Source: Chlorops oryzae (lineage: Eukaryota; Arthropoda; Insecta; Diptera; Chloropidae). Taken from it: a stretch of 64,000 nt of DNA. The stretch covers positions 101,182,436 to 101,246,435 of the forward strand of contig CM035807.1 in assembly GCA_020466095.1 (NCBI GenBank), written 5' to 3'. Below, piece by piece: positions 49,398 to 59,911 of the stretch; the first letter of the stretch is position 1, and every line of letters starts with the position of its first letter. The notes beneath the pieces were generated by a model that saw nothing but the letters and a program-made list of their open reading frames with translations, searched no databases and had not been told where the DNA came from. A program made the position numbers and the translations under genes.

Positions 49398-50896
49398 GCA
49401 AATTGCTGAAAAATTCGAATATACTTAGCAAACGAAATTGATTAACTTAAAATCTGACGCACAGACTACGTACCTACGAGCCTTGAAGCGAAATGCTACT
49501 GTAAAGGGATTATGGAATTTCTTAAAATTAGAAACCATATTGTCAACCCTTAAAAAAAAATGGAATATTCCACGATATTTCATATAATGACGCATTATTT
49601 TGCATAATCTCCTCATTGTCGCTCTCAGCTTGCGTATTCGCCGTTTCGTAAAAGGACAAAGCAAGGACAACTTGAGGTACACACACAACTCGATCCAGCA
49701 AGGAGTGATGATATAATGAATAACGCACAAGGCACAAAGGCATTGCCTTAACACACGAGTGGAAATTTTATATCGAATCGTTTTAGATTTTATTCCGTAT
49801 GTGTTCTAATGTTTTCGAGTGAAATAAGTCGGAAAGGAGAATGAGAAGAAGAAAAAAATTCTAATAATAAGAAAAAACACTCTCCTGACGGCAACGAAAA
49901 ACTAAAACATGTGGATCAACAGGACAATTCATGAACCTGAGCTGAAAAGCACTGAAATAATGCAACATAAAGAACAATAAAACGGAAAAGGAAATATGTT
50001 GGGGGAAATGGAAAATAGAAAATCCATATAAACGTTGAAATGAGGGGATCATACAAATGAAAACACGCTGAAGTGTGGTGCACTCAAATCGATACAAGAA
50101 AGTATTAAAGCCATTGCATTGCTTCCTTGAAACTTTCTTTTCATTTGTATTTGTTTGAGCTCTTCTTTGGATTTCTTCTTATTAAATTACGTGTTCGACT
50201 CACATAAAACTTTTTCCTTACTTGCAACTTGCTGAGCGAATCGTCATCGATGCGGTGGTGCAGAACCGTGCTCGGGTCCTTTCCAGCAGGTATATGTATA
50301 CTTCACTTACAAACAATGTAAGGATACGGATTTCCTTCCTTTGCTCTATAAATGCTCTAGTTTTTCATTTTTATGCTTTCCATGTCAGTTGTCATTTGCC
50401 GTGTTTTGTTACTCGAACCTTTTGAGAGCGAGACGACGAGGATGACGGTGACGGCAACGGTGACAGTAAGGAATACGACGTTGGAGCAGTTGTGCAAGAA
50501 GAGCACAGACAAGTGCCAGCAAGGAAGTTTATTTTTCCAGTTCTTTTTTCTGTTTTCTGTCGAATGAATTTGATGAAAATGCAAGAAGCTAAGACCATAT
50601 CAAATGAAAACAAATATCTTCGTTTGTTCGAACTTCGGAGAGATAAAAAAAGTAAAACAAATAAATATACGGAGAGATATTTAATGCACGTATATTGTGC
50701 AATAATTGAATTTCGTAGTAAAACCGAATAAAGTGCATGTACAATATTAAGGTCGAAGAGACTTCATCACACTTGAAAGCGTGATGTCATCCATACGAAA
50801 TGGTATTGCCAAAGATAATATCAGCTATCAGTCGAACTGTTCGCATTAAGAGACGGTCACAGTGTTCATGTTGGTTTAAGAACTTCTTTTCTTTAA
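49398..50896. other. Unassigned noncoding sequence
   Basis: No repeat pair, exon or RNA gene recognised. A GACGGTGACGGCAACGGTGA run lies at about 50441-50465. Confidence 0.45.
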
Positions 50897-51108
50897 CATC
50901 CTAATTCTTAAAATTCCCGGGAATTTTTGATCCAACGTATTCGAAAAAACATATTTCTCTTCTAAACACATTATATGAGGACTATAAAGGAGCAAACATA
51001 ATCACATTGTTTCTTATATTGACGCTTAGGACAATTTCTTTTTGTTCGTGAAAAAAAAGTCTGCGGAAAAAATTCCAGGACTAGGTATATTCATTTAGAA
51101 TCAGGCTG
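50897..51108. mobile_element. CCCGGG-containing MITE, shorter copy
   Basis: The right end ATTCATTTAGAATCAGGCTG matches the right end of 56725-57023. The left end CATCCTAATTCTTAAAATTC followed by CCGGGAAT is its degraded mirror. About 212 bp. Without the second copy this would not be recognisable. Confidence 0.5.
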
Positions 51109-51179
51109 TTAGTCTTCATGCAACCGATCAACTTAATCGATTAGGTTTGCTTTAGTCGAATTTTTTAAACATGTTCATA
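51109..51179. other. Short unassigned spacer
   Basis: About 70 bp between a MITE and a dispersed repeat. No feature. Confidence 0.4.
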
Positions 51180-51256
51180 TAAATTTTTTCGGCGATCCTG
51201 CCAGGAGCCATAGACCTGGTTTAAACATTGATGAAGACCACCATTTAAAGGCTTAA
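51180..51256 (+). repeat. ~75-bp dispersed repeat, copy 2
   Basis: Contains GGCGATCCTGCCAGGAGC, ATAGACCTGG and TGAAGACCACCATTT in the same order as the inverted copy at 49322-49397. A shorter hit of the first motif is at 6252-6267. Confidence 0.6.
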
Positions 51257-53040
51257 ACTCTGAGAAATTATAAAAATACGAACGAGGATTATGAGAAGAG
51301 CCTCCAGTAAAAGTATAATCTGTGATTGGGACTCAATTGAGTTGCAATAACTTAGGTTCTTCTCGTTCATTAAAGTTTGATCATTTTTTATATTTTTAGT
51401 AGTGGGACTCATGCAGCTTGGCCAATTGTGGGAAATGAGAAATTTGTCACACAACTGTCAAAATTTATATGAAAATTTACGATGGAAAATGTTGCGAAGG
51501 CATTTGCGACGCTGCATGAGTACCACTAGTATTTATTATTGCAGTATATGTAGTTGTATATGATGTGGTATTTTAGTAAGTATTTGAATGCAGTATTATA
51601 TCGAGGAAAAACATGTCCTGCGTGACAGTCAAATTGAGCTATAGGCAAAACCTTCGCCGAATTAGCGCATTAGAGCAATGCTCTAAAACGTTAGAGGCGT
51701 GGATCAATAAATGATTTATTGATAAGGAGAAAGATGAGGCAATAATAATAAGCTTAATTTTCATTCCTAGAAAAAAAAAATAATTAAAACATGCAATAAA
51801 TGGGTTGCTTTCTTAAGGCTGTCTATAACCATCCAATCGATAGCGTTACCATAGAGATCGCACAAGAAAGAATCTTGTTTTTCTATTAATGGTGTGAGCT
51901 AAAATCATCGCGATTTCGGTTCAAGCATTCCTCGATTAAGATACATAATATATGAATGAATTTTTATTTTTTTTTTTTTATGGGGGAAAGTACTATGATA
52001 GATATGATTCCAGCGGTTTTATTTGGACTCCTTTATCATTAATAGTGTTAGTAGTAGCCGAGGAGGGCTCTGAAAATCATTTTAAATAAAAGAAAATCGA
52101 CGTCGAGCATCGATGTGATTTAATGACCGAACGAAGCCATTCTACTCTCGTTCATGGGAATTTTATGCCCAACCACCTACGGGTGATTACGGCACATATA
52201 CAGACATAGGGCACATGTGAGAACGATCGATTTTCCCACATAGCTTTGATGAAAAAAAAGCGCTCAAAAAATTACTTAAGCATTCTTTCTACTTAATTAA
52301 TCTGAATTAATCGCATTAGACTATTCGGCTCACACCCTTCGAGGCCAACCCAAAATGTCGTCACATTTTACAATTGCAAGTCCATTTAGAGTATCATCCA
52401 CTCAATTCGTATGGACCTATAAATATTGTATCTAAAATATTTGGATAACACATATCGCCGAAGATGAAACCATAATTTCATTCAGGGATCGCACGCTGCA
52501 CATTTTGCACGAAGTTGCGAAATCGAAAACGAAAATGAAAATGACTAAAACAAAAAAGTGAACAAAAATCCAATAAGAGCTAAATAAAGAGAAAAGCCGC
52601 AAATAATCATATTTTTTTGCACGGCACGTTCCTACACGAAAGCGATTTGTTGGCTCCAAAATTGTACAAACGCTCAGACGGCGCATATGCGTGTATGTGC
52701 ACGAATGGATACTCGCCGAGTGGATGAAAATCAAAGAGAGATGTGCTGCTGCTGCTCTTCGCCGGCTGTAGAGGGGTGTGCAAACGTATAAGGGGTGCAC
52801 ATCGCTATCGGTAGCCAGTGAAATGACATCAGGATGTAGGAAAAGAACGGAAGGGAACAGAACGAAACGGAACAGAATGGACCGGATCGGAAGGAATGGG
52901 ATGGGAAGGTATGGGAAGCGATGTGAAGGAGGGTGGGGTGGGGAAGGAGGGCAGTAAAGGAGGAAAATGGGCGGCATAAAACGTAACGGAGGCGTAGTTG
53001 TAGAGAAAAGTAATTGACCTTTTCAAGCGCAACACAACAG
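51257..53040. other. Unassigned noncoding sequence
   Basis: Includes a degenerate GGAAC/GGAAG pentamer run (52838-52935). Large overlapping frames on the minus strand at 52430-53416 follow from this and the adjacent (GT)n and show no domain. Confidence 0.45.
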
Positions 53041-53087
53041 TGTGTGGTGTGTGTGTGTGTGGGTGTGTGTGTGTGTGTGTGTGTGCA
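53041..53087. repeat. (GT)n microsatellite
   Basis: GTGTGTGT with a GGG interruption, about 46 bp. Confidence 0.92.
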
Positions 53088-53721
53088 GCCAGCCGGTAAT
53101 ACACTTTCAAGCGAAATCGACACTGTGAGCGAAAAAAAAATTGAGCGAAAAATATCAAAGAAAGAGCAAAAGCAAAAGGGGACGATGGAAAAAAGGGCAT
53201 GTGTATTTGCAGAGCATAAGGGCGGCCGCTGAATGCTATGGCAGCTTTAGATTGTGTACAAAATAAATAGAGCGGGAAGCGCACACTTTTCAAATATTTA
53301 ATGCACAAAATCAAGTGCCACATGAAGTTGAAAGAAAGAAAGAAGGAAATAAAGTAAGAAAGAAAAGACAAAAACAAAATATTAAAAAAAAAAAAACTTG
53401 CCGTGATTTCCGACATGAGCTCAAATAGAGCAAATAGCCAAGAACACTGATATTACTCTTTTGGAAGAGCCGAGAAGAGACTGAAAGAGGAGATAATACC
53501 TTTTCAAGTTAATTTTTGGGTATGGAATGATTAATTTGAATCCCCGTTAAACTGTTTAGTCCCACCTATGTATTACGATCGATTGAGTGGAAAGAGTGGA
53601 ATCACGATAACAGACTCATAATTTCAAAGGAAAAATCGTATGTTCCAGCTTGTATTCATAGCATTTGTGAGGTTCACCTTGTTGTCTTTTTAAAGCCAAC
53701 ATACAACATAAGATGCCCATT
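53088..53721. other. Unassigned noncoding sequence
   Basis: Contains GAAAGAAAGAAGG runs (53328-53365). No gene. Confidence 0.4.
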
Positions 53722-54096
53722 CTTTCATTCATTCACGTATTCAGGCATTCATTCACTCATTCATGCATTCATTCATTAACTAATTCATTCACCATTCATG
53801 CATTCATTCATTAACTAATTCATTCATTCATTCATGCATTCAGGCATTCATTCATTCAAGCATTCATTCATTCAGGCATTCATTCATTCAATCAATCCAT
53901 CAATAAATCTATCAATCAATCCATCAATAAATCTATCAATCAATCCATCAATATATCAAACCATCAATCCATCAACCCATCAATATATCAATTCATCAAT
54001 CAATATATCAATCCACTAATCAATCATCAATCAATCATTCGCTCATTCATTCATTCATTCATTCATTCATTCATTCATTCATTCATTCATTCATTC
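53722..54096. repeat. ATTC and AATC tetranucleotide array
   Basis: Three zones: degenerate CATTCATTCATG units (53722-53893), CAATCAATCCATCAATAAAT units (53893-54040) and a perfect (ATTC)n run (54043-54095). Ser/Ile/Asn-rich frames are by-products. Confidence 0.92.
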
Positions 54097-56250
54097 GTTC
54101 GTTTCATTTTGTACAGTCACAAAACAACGTGCATTTACCCTTAGGCAGCACATCTCACTTTTATTACTGCAAGTCGTTTTTTCTTCAACAACAACAAAAA
54201 CTCATTGTTGCCTTCTGTGTTGAATGCATTTTCGTTGAAAAAAAAAAAAAAACGGAAAGAAAAGAAAATCATCAAGAGCTTTTAAGGCAAATCTTTACTC
54301 TCTGAAAAACAGCAACAATCGGTGTAGGTAACAGAAACTATTGTTAGCTGCGGTTTTTTGTTTTAACAATTCGAATTACAAAGCTCTTCAAATATGAAAA
54401 AAAAAAATTAAAAAAATTTAAAAATAAAAATAAAAATATTATAACAACAATGAGATTGAAGAAGTGAGAGAAAACAAAAGTCTATATCGCACACGAATAA
54501 GAAGAAATGACGAAAGAACTAAGCTTATTGATTCAATGACTTTATTAAAAAGTATCAAGCCAAGAAATTACTTCCATTCCAACAATTTTCGAGACAAGAA
54601 AATGAACCTTCGAACAATTTTCTCATTCACGCAATGTCTACAAGCGATTATTTTATCAGGGTCATCGTTTAGCTTCTAGGTTTCTTTCCTTTCATTTCTT
54701 TCCTTATTTTTCTTCTACCCGACAAGTCAGTCAGAAGCGCATAACCACTTCTTTCCAACAATTTTGCGTTTTTTTTTTCCTTTACCTTTTTTTATTTTTT
54801 TTATTTGGGTATACTCTACGGCACACAAGGTAGACGTCAGTCTGTGCAGGCGACCCCCTCTGGATTCCCTCTTTCGTATTTCTTTTCACTAAAAACTCAA
54901 CTAGGAATGACGGCAATGAAAACAAGCAAGCGATAACCGTCGATAACTTGATGACGGTGAAACTAATAACAAAATGACATAAAAGCGCAAATAATGCAAT
55001 TACGCCAAACAAAGAAAAACAAACAAAAAAAAAAAAAAGAGAATGAAAAAAAAAGAACAAAAGACGAAAAGTGTAGTGACATGGAGCAATTCACACCAGA
55101 CCAGCGCGCGCATTTAACCGACCGAAGGAGAAAGAATAGATTCAAAAAGTTTCCTCGTCGTTGTTCATTTCACAAATAATTCATAGGGTGGGAGGGTGGT
55201 GGGGTTGGTTGCGTTCAAATTACTGCCAATTGCATGTGGACAATCGAAAAGTCTTTTCCATTATTCATGCTCCTATAATTATGAAGTGTTGGCTTCTGTG
55301 AAGCGAACGGACTGTATGGCGCGTTCAATGGAGTATGTGGAACGTTTTAATCATATGCAGTTACGTTGCGTATACGCAGGGTGTTCGAGTACGATGATTC
55401 TTAGAACGATTTCACATTTTTATCGCTATTTAATTTATACGAGAAAATAAACGTTTTTTTTTTTTTTTTGTGCGCGTCGAAAAATCTACTTAATGGAAAT
55501 ATTAATCAAAAAGATTAACGATTTGTGGTTTTTTTTTTGTTTTTTTTTTTTTTTTGTTTTTTGGCTTCGAAGAAAAAGCTTCAAGGCTTTCATAGAACGC
55601 ACGACGATGCCGTCAAGTGAAGGGCGAAATCAGATACTTTGGAAATTCGCTTTTCTGCGTTGTGGCACACTTTCCGATAGAGACGAATGTAATAGATATG
55701 TATGAAGGATTGTCTCCATTCAATTCAGCTGTGTGCATAGAAGCAGGCGAAATTTCGAAATAATTTTCGTTTTGTATAAACGAAACTGTCCTTGACATGA
55801 AAGTTTCTTTGGAGGGTGTTTTTGCAAAAACAGTTTTTTCGTGTGAAATGATTGTGGCCCTCCTCCGCCACTGGGAGTCAAGGATAGCAAGAGAAGACGA
55901 AGAGAAATGTGGAGGCGTAGGTAGTTGATAATAAATTGTAAGAGTATTAAAGGGAAAGGTGGTGAAAATAGTCTCGAGCTGCACGCGAGCGAGTACCTAA
56001 TCGAACGGAATTTGCAATTTGAAAATATGAACGAGAAATTCTAAAATCAATAATTTTTTTTTTAATTTTTCGATATTTGCACGAATATATTTACGCTTTT
56101 AAAATTCATTGGGGGTCTTCCCTTAAGCGTGCATTTGCCGAGAAAACTTCGAAAAATTTTAGATCAGGAAGACTAAGAAATTAATGAACGAAATTTTGTA
56201 TGAAAAATTTTATATTTTCCGCTTTTGCCATCATTTCACGTTTGAAGCTA
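54097..56250. other. Unassigned noncoding sequence
   Basis: Contains A-runs (54238-54254, 55026-55040) and T-runs (55455-55470, 55528-55556). An 84-codon plus frame at 55196-55450 has a mixed composition but no recognised domain or splice context. No gene is called. Confidence 0.45.
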
Positions 56251-56604
56251 AGGCCTCAGTTCGGCTAGGTATGAAAAAGTCGATAAAAAAAAAGCTTCAG
56301 AAAATTCCTAGCATCTCTGACGGCTGGCCGCAGTTCGGTGAAAAAGTATCATAATATTTTATTGAATTTTTGGGTGAAAATGCTCATCGAAACCCAGACT
56401 TTCCTAGCAGAAATAATCGAAGTTGAGTTGTTTCTCACAGAAAAGTGACACTTGATGTCATAATAGTTTAAAATTTAAACTCAAATTGAAATTTTAAATC
56501 AGATGTTAATACCATTAGAATATTTTTATGATACCTTTTTTTTTCCTCGGCAAAAAAGCCTCGGAATTTCCGCGAGTATTTCTTATCGAACTGAGGCAAA
56601 GCCT
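56251..56604. mobile_element. Harbinger-like MITE, degenerate
   Basis: The left end AGGCCTCAGTTCGGCTAGGT and the reverse-complemented right end AGGCTTTGCCTCAGTTCGAT share the CCTCAGTTCG core. An internal GGCTGGCCGCAGTTCGGTGA (about 56321-56340) resembles the ends of 58779-59297, so a second related element may be nested or truncated here. The flanking triplet is CTA on the left and TAA/TTA on the right. The superfamily is inferred from the end type and 3-bp target. Confidence 0.5.
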
Positions 56605-56724
56605 TAAGATAAGACCCCTATTAAGAATTTATGTTTGTTCCAATCACATTCAAGCAGGCCATTACTATGAGTTAGCTTAGATTTACCTCATTTTTTCCAT
56701 GCATGCGGATACAAGAAATATATG

Positions 56725-57023
56725 CAGCTTGGTTCTGAATGTTCCCGGGAATTTCCCAGCAGTTTTTATTAAATTCTCCTATTCGAAATAAATGGGAAAG
56801 AGAGCAATGAATAAGAGTAGCTAGAATTTCTTGCTCTGAACCTTTGAATCAAGAACAATTATGTTTGCTTAAAATGTTCCTTGATCAACCACACTTGGCA
56901 AGGGTAAGCAAAATTCTTGTTTAAAGCGCTTTACTTGCCTTTACTTTAGAATACTTATTTTTTCGGCGTCAAAAGATTTCTAGCAGAAATATTCCCGGGG
57001 AATATTCATTTAGAATCATGCTG
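56725..57023. mobile_element. CCCGGG-containing MITE, longer copy
   Basis: The left end CAGCTTGGTTCTGAATGTTC then CCGGGAAT pairs with the reverse-complemented right end CAGCATGATTCTAAATGAAT then ATTCCCCGGGAAT. 299 bp, no coding frame. A shorter relative is at 50897-51108. The target duplication is unclear. Confidence 0.6.
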
Positions 57024-57917
57024 GTCTAGATTTTTTTTTTTAATTTTTGGTACAATCAAGCACACAGATTCATACTCCCTGCAGTTACTTTCGGTTCGGT
57101 TAAAAACAATATTATTTATGAAAATCGAAAAAGGATCATTTTCCAGAGGTACCTTAATGCACAATGAACTGCTTCAGGGTACCTATGACAAATTTAAACA
57201 CTGAGTTCTAAATAATTTTCATGAGGAATGTTAGAAACAATAGCGTTTCACAGTTTTCAGGCATTCGAAGTCTACATATCCGGATCAATACACATGAATA
57301 AAATAAAGACTCTGTGTGGTTTTCTTTCTCTACATAGCACACACAAACACACGCACAGTCCCACAAATGACACATTCGAGACGCGATAATGCCGACGTGC
57401 AAAATTGTGGGTTCACAACTTCCGGCTGAAGTCTTGCAAGATTAACACACACACTATAAAAGCGGGTTCGATTGTGTCTGTGTGTGTGTATGTGTGTGCG
57501 TGTGTACATTTGTATTTGTGTGCTTCTGAAAACTGTGACTATCCTACATAAATCCTCTCGTTTATTAGTAACGAACTGTTGCATACTAAATGGCGTCAAC
57601 AAAGTGGTCGCCAGCAACATTCGTCGGCAAGAGGCACCGAGGAATGCGGACACAAAAAAGTAGAGACGACGACACACAGAGTCGTGGTGGTGATGCTGAT
57701 ACTACTGATGCTGTTGCTGGTGCTGGTGGTAATGGCGACCATGGAAAAATAGGTCGAACCTTGAGTTGAAAAATCTCTTAAGAGGTGGGAATGGCAAAAG
57801 ACAATAAAAACTATTAAAGGAAAATAAAAATAATAGTAATAATAAAAATAATAACAAAGAGAAAACCCCAAGCGGAAACTTCCTTTTTCATGCTTGAAGT
57901 AGCTTCTTGGGCGACCA
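57024..57917. other. Unassigned sequence with small microsatellites
   Basis: Contains (CA)n pieces (57340-57360), (GT)n (57474-57502), a GATGCTGATACTACTGATGC-type run (57690-57735) and AAAATAATAATAA (57825-57857). No gene. Confidence 0.45.
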
Positions 57918-58163
57918 CTTCAATCAGAGAGAGACAGAGATTGAGAGATAGAAAGACAGGGATAGAGAGGGAGAGAGAGAGATAGAGAAAGACAGATATA
58001 GAGAAAGACAGATATAGAGAAAGATATAGAGAGAGAAAAAGAAAGATAAAGAGAGAGAGTGAGAAAGAGAGAGAAAGAGAGAGAGAAAGAAAGAGAGAGA
58101 GAAAGAAAGAGAGAGAGAAAGAGATAGGGAGAAAGAGAGAGAGAAAGGGAGAGAGAGAGAAAG

Positions 58164-58201
<38 letters not shown>

Positions 58202-58410
58202 TAGGGAGAAAGAGAGAGAGAAAGGGAGAGAGAGATAGAGAGAAATAGAAAGAGAAAGAGAGAAAAAGAGATAGAGAGAAGGAGAGAGAGAAAGAGAGAG
58301 AAAAGAGAGAGAGAGAGAGAGAAAGGAGAGAGAGAGAAGGAGAGAGAAAGATAGAGAGAAAGATGGAAAGAAAGAGAGGGAGAGAACGAGAGAGAGAAAG
58401 AGAGAGCCAG
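57918..58410. repeat. Second polypurine (GA)n tract
   Basis: About 490 bp of GAGAGA, GAAAGA and GATAGAGA with very few C. Three long Ser/Leu/Phe frames on the minus strand follow from the repeat. Confidence 0.92.
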
Positions 58411-58778
58411 CAACCTGAGGGATTTCCGACAACAACAGAGAAAGCAAATCGAGTAAATGAATAACAAAAATAAACAAAAATCAAAAATCAATGTAGAATA
58501 ACCATTAGAGGGTTCGTCACGGATTCATTGGAGATTTCCTTGCTCCTAGCAAGGGAATCTTTTTAATAGAAAAATAGAACAAACAAAAAATCGAGTAAGC
58601 TCATCTAATTAGAAAAGATTTTGTGGAAATCAAAGTACTTGAAAGAGTTCTTAAGAGAATTCAGGAAATCGTTCATTCCCGATCAGAACACCTCCCATCG
58701 CACCACTCAATAAAAGAAAAAATTTCTTTCGTTAAAAAAATATTAAAAGTACAGTCGAGTCTGGATAGTGTTTCCTTA
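58411..58778. other. Unassigned noncoding sequence
   Basis: ACAGTCGAGTCTGGATAGTG at 58751-58770 looks like a pogo-type terminus, but no matching opposite end was found. Nothing else supported. Confidence 0.4.
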
Positions 58779-59297
58779 AGGCTGGTCTCCAGTTCGGTAA
58801 GGAATGTCAGCAGAAATTTTCTATTTTTTTCTCCGAGGAAAAAAGGTAGTACTACAGAACTTTTTAGTGCAACAGAGGCAATCTGTCATATGTCACATGT
58901 GTCAAAAAAGTGAAACGAAACACAGAAATTAAAAAGGCGCGATTATAAACGTTCAGAATAAAAAGCGCGCAAATTCTTCTGCTCTCTTTTTTGGGGTTTT
59001 TCTCCATGTTTTTTTGAAAAAACCCGAAAAAAGGATGCACTATTTCTATACAATCACAACTGACCTACCTCACTTGTCAAAATTTCTCCAAGAAACAATT
59101 CATTTGCAATTATTTCTGCTGATAGCCTGGGTTACCGTGCACATTTTATGTCAAAAAAACGTATTAAAATATGTACTACTTTTTTGCCGAACTGGGGACT
59201 GCATGCAGAAAATTTCTTGAAGAAATATTTCTTAAGCATTTCTTTGGCTTTTTTTTATATGGAGTTTTTCATTCCTTGGGGAACTGGAGACCAGCCT
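58779..59297. mobile_element. 519-bp Harbinger-like MITE
   Basis: A perfect 17-bp terminal repeat, AGGCTGGTCTCCAGTTC, lies at both ends (58779-58795 and inverted at 59281-59297), extending imperfectly through GGTAAGGAATG/CCCAAGGAATG. TTA flanks the left (58776-58778) and right (59298-59300), fitting the 3-bp TWA target of PIF/Harbinger elements; TTAA is also possible. No transposase frame. Related ends occur at 56251-56604. Confidence 0.75.
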
Positions 59298-59630
59298 TTA
59301 AACGTGAAAAGATCGAGAAAGCGGAAAAATTTAAAAATTTTCATGCAAAACTTCGTTCGATAGTTCCTAAGCCTTCTTGATTTACGAGTTTTCGAAGTTT
59401 TCGAGGCAAATACACGTTAACCTTAATAAGTCAAAGATTTTAAGGATATTTTTTTGAGATGCATTAGTTTGGACTCATTTAAAGATATTTTTCCATCATT
59501 TTAAACAAAAAATAATATTTAATAGTGAAATATCTCCATATTTCAAAAGTAAAAATCTATTAACAATTAGGCGGGCACGCCAATGGTGTATATATGTACA
59601 ATTTAGCCGACCTACCACACATCGATTAGG
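59298..59630. other. Unassigned noncoding sequence
   Basis: AT-rich spacer between the Harbinger-like element and a tRNA-like sequence. Confidence 0.4.
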
Positions 59631-59697
59631 TGGTCAGAGTGGCTATAGTGTTGGTTAAAGATACCTGATGATCAACCTGTAAGCTAGGTTCGAAACC
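59631..59697 (+). ncRNA. tRNA-like Pol III promoter pair (decayed tRNA or SINE)
   Basis: TGGTCAGAGTGG (59631-59642) resembles the Leu/Ser-type A box TGGYNNAGTGG, and GGTTCGAAACC (59687-59697) is a close B box. The 44-bp gap between them is in a suitable range. GTTG...CAAC pairing could mimic an anticodon-like stem, but no complete acceptor stem was found. Most likely a tRNA-derived SINE fragment or decayed tRNA copy. Confidence 0.4.
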
Positions 59698-59879
59698 GGT
59701 CGTATCGGCTTTCCACACTTCTCGGCAATTTATGAAAAATAATTTTTTTCAATGGCCAAAAATTAAATTTTTCACTATAAGTGAAGAATGAGGGACCAAA
59801 AAACCCAAATAATAATTAATAAAAATAATAATAATAATATTATAATAATAGAACCTTTAACAATTAAACCTAAACTCAC
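59698..59879. other. AT-rich sequence; candidate start of intron 1 on the minus strand
   Basis: AT-rich with an (AAT)n run (59812-59850). If the minus-strand exon is real, this is the 5' part of its first intron. Confidence 0.4.
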
Positions 59880-59911
59880 CGAGCCTTTGGGGGCAGTTTC
59901 TTGGCGTCCAT
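59880..59911 (-). CDS. Candidate first coding exon (MDAKKLPPKAR...)
   Basis: On the minus strand an ATG in good context (ATACAATGG, A at -3 and G at +4) opens MDAKKLPPKAR, then meets a strong splice donor, CG|GTGAGT. Without splicing the frame stops at once (CGG TGA), so the 32-nt exon makes sense only if spliced; it ends in phase 2. An in-frame TGA lies six codons upstream. Two short upstream ATGs precede it, one forming ATG CTA TGA. The sequence on its 5' side is rich in CAA/AAC, as many fly leaders are. The next exon was not found, so the gene cannot be named. A chance ATG plus donor remains possible. Confidence 0.45.

Noticed and set aside
52432..53416. Overlapping minus-strand frames of 130-195 codons
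   Set aside because: Overlap each other, cross a (GT)n run and a GGAAC pentamer run, and show no domain.
57814..58491. Three overlapping ~185-225-codon Ser/Leu frames
   Set aside because: By-products of the polypurine tract; all three frames open at once.
58751..58770. ACAGTCGAGTCTGGATAGTG as a pogo-type element end
   Set aside because: No matching inverted end could be found nearby.
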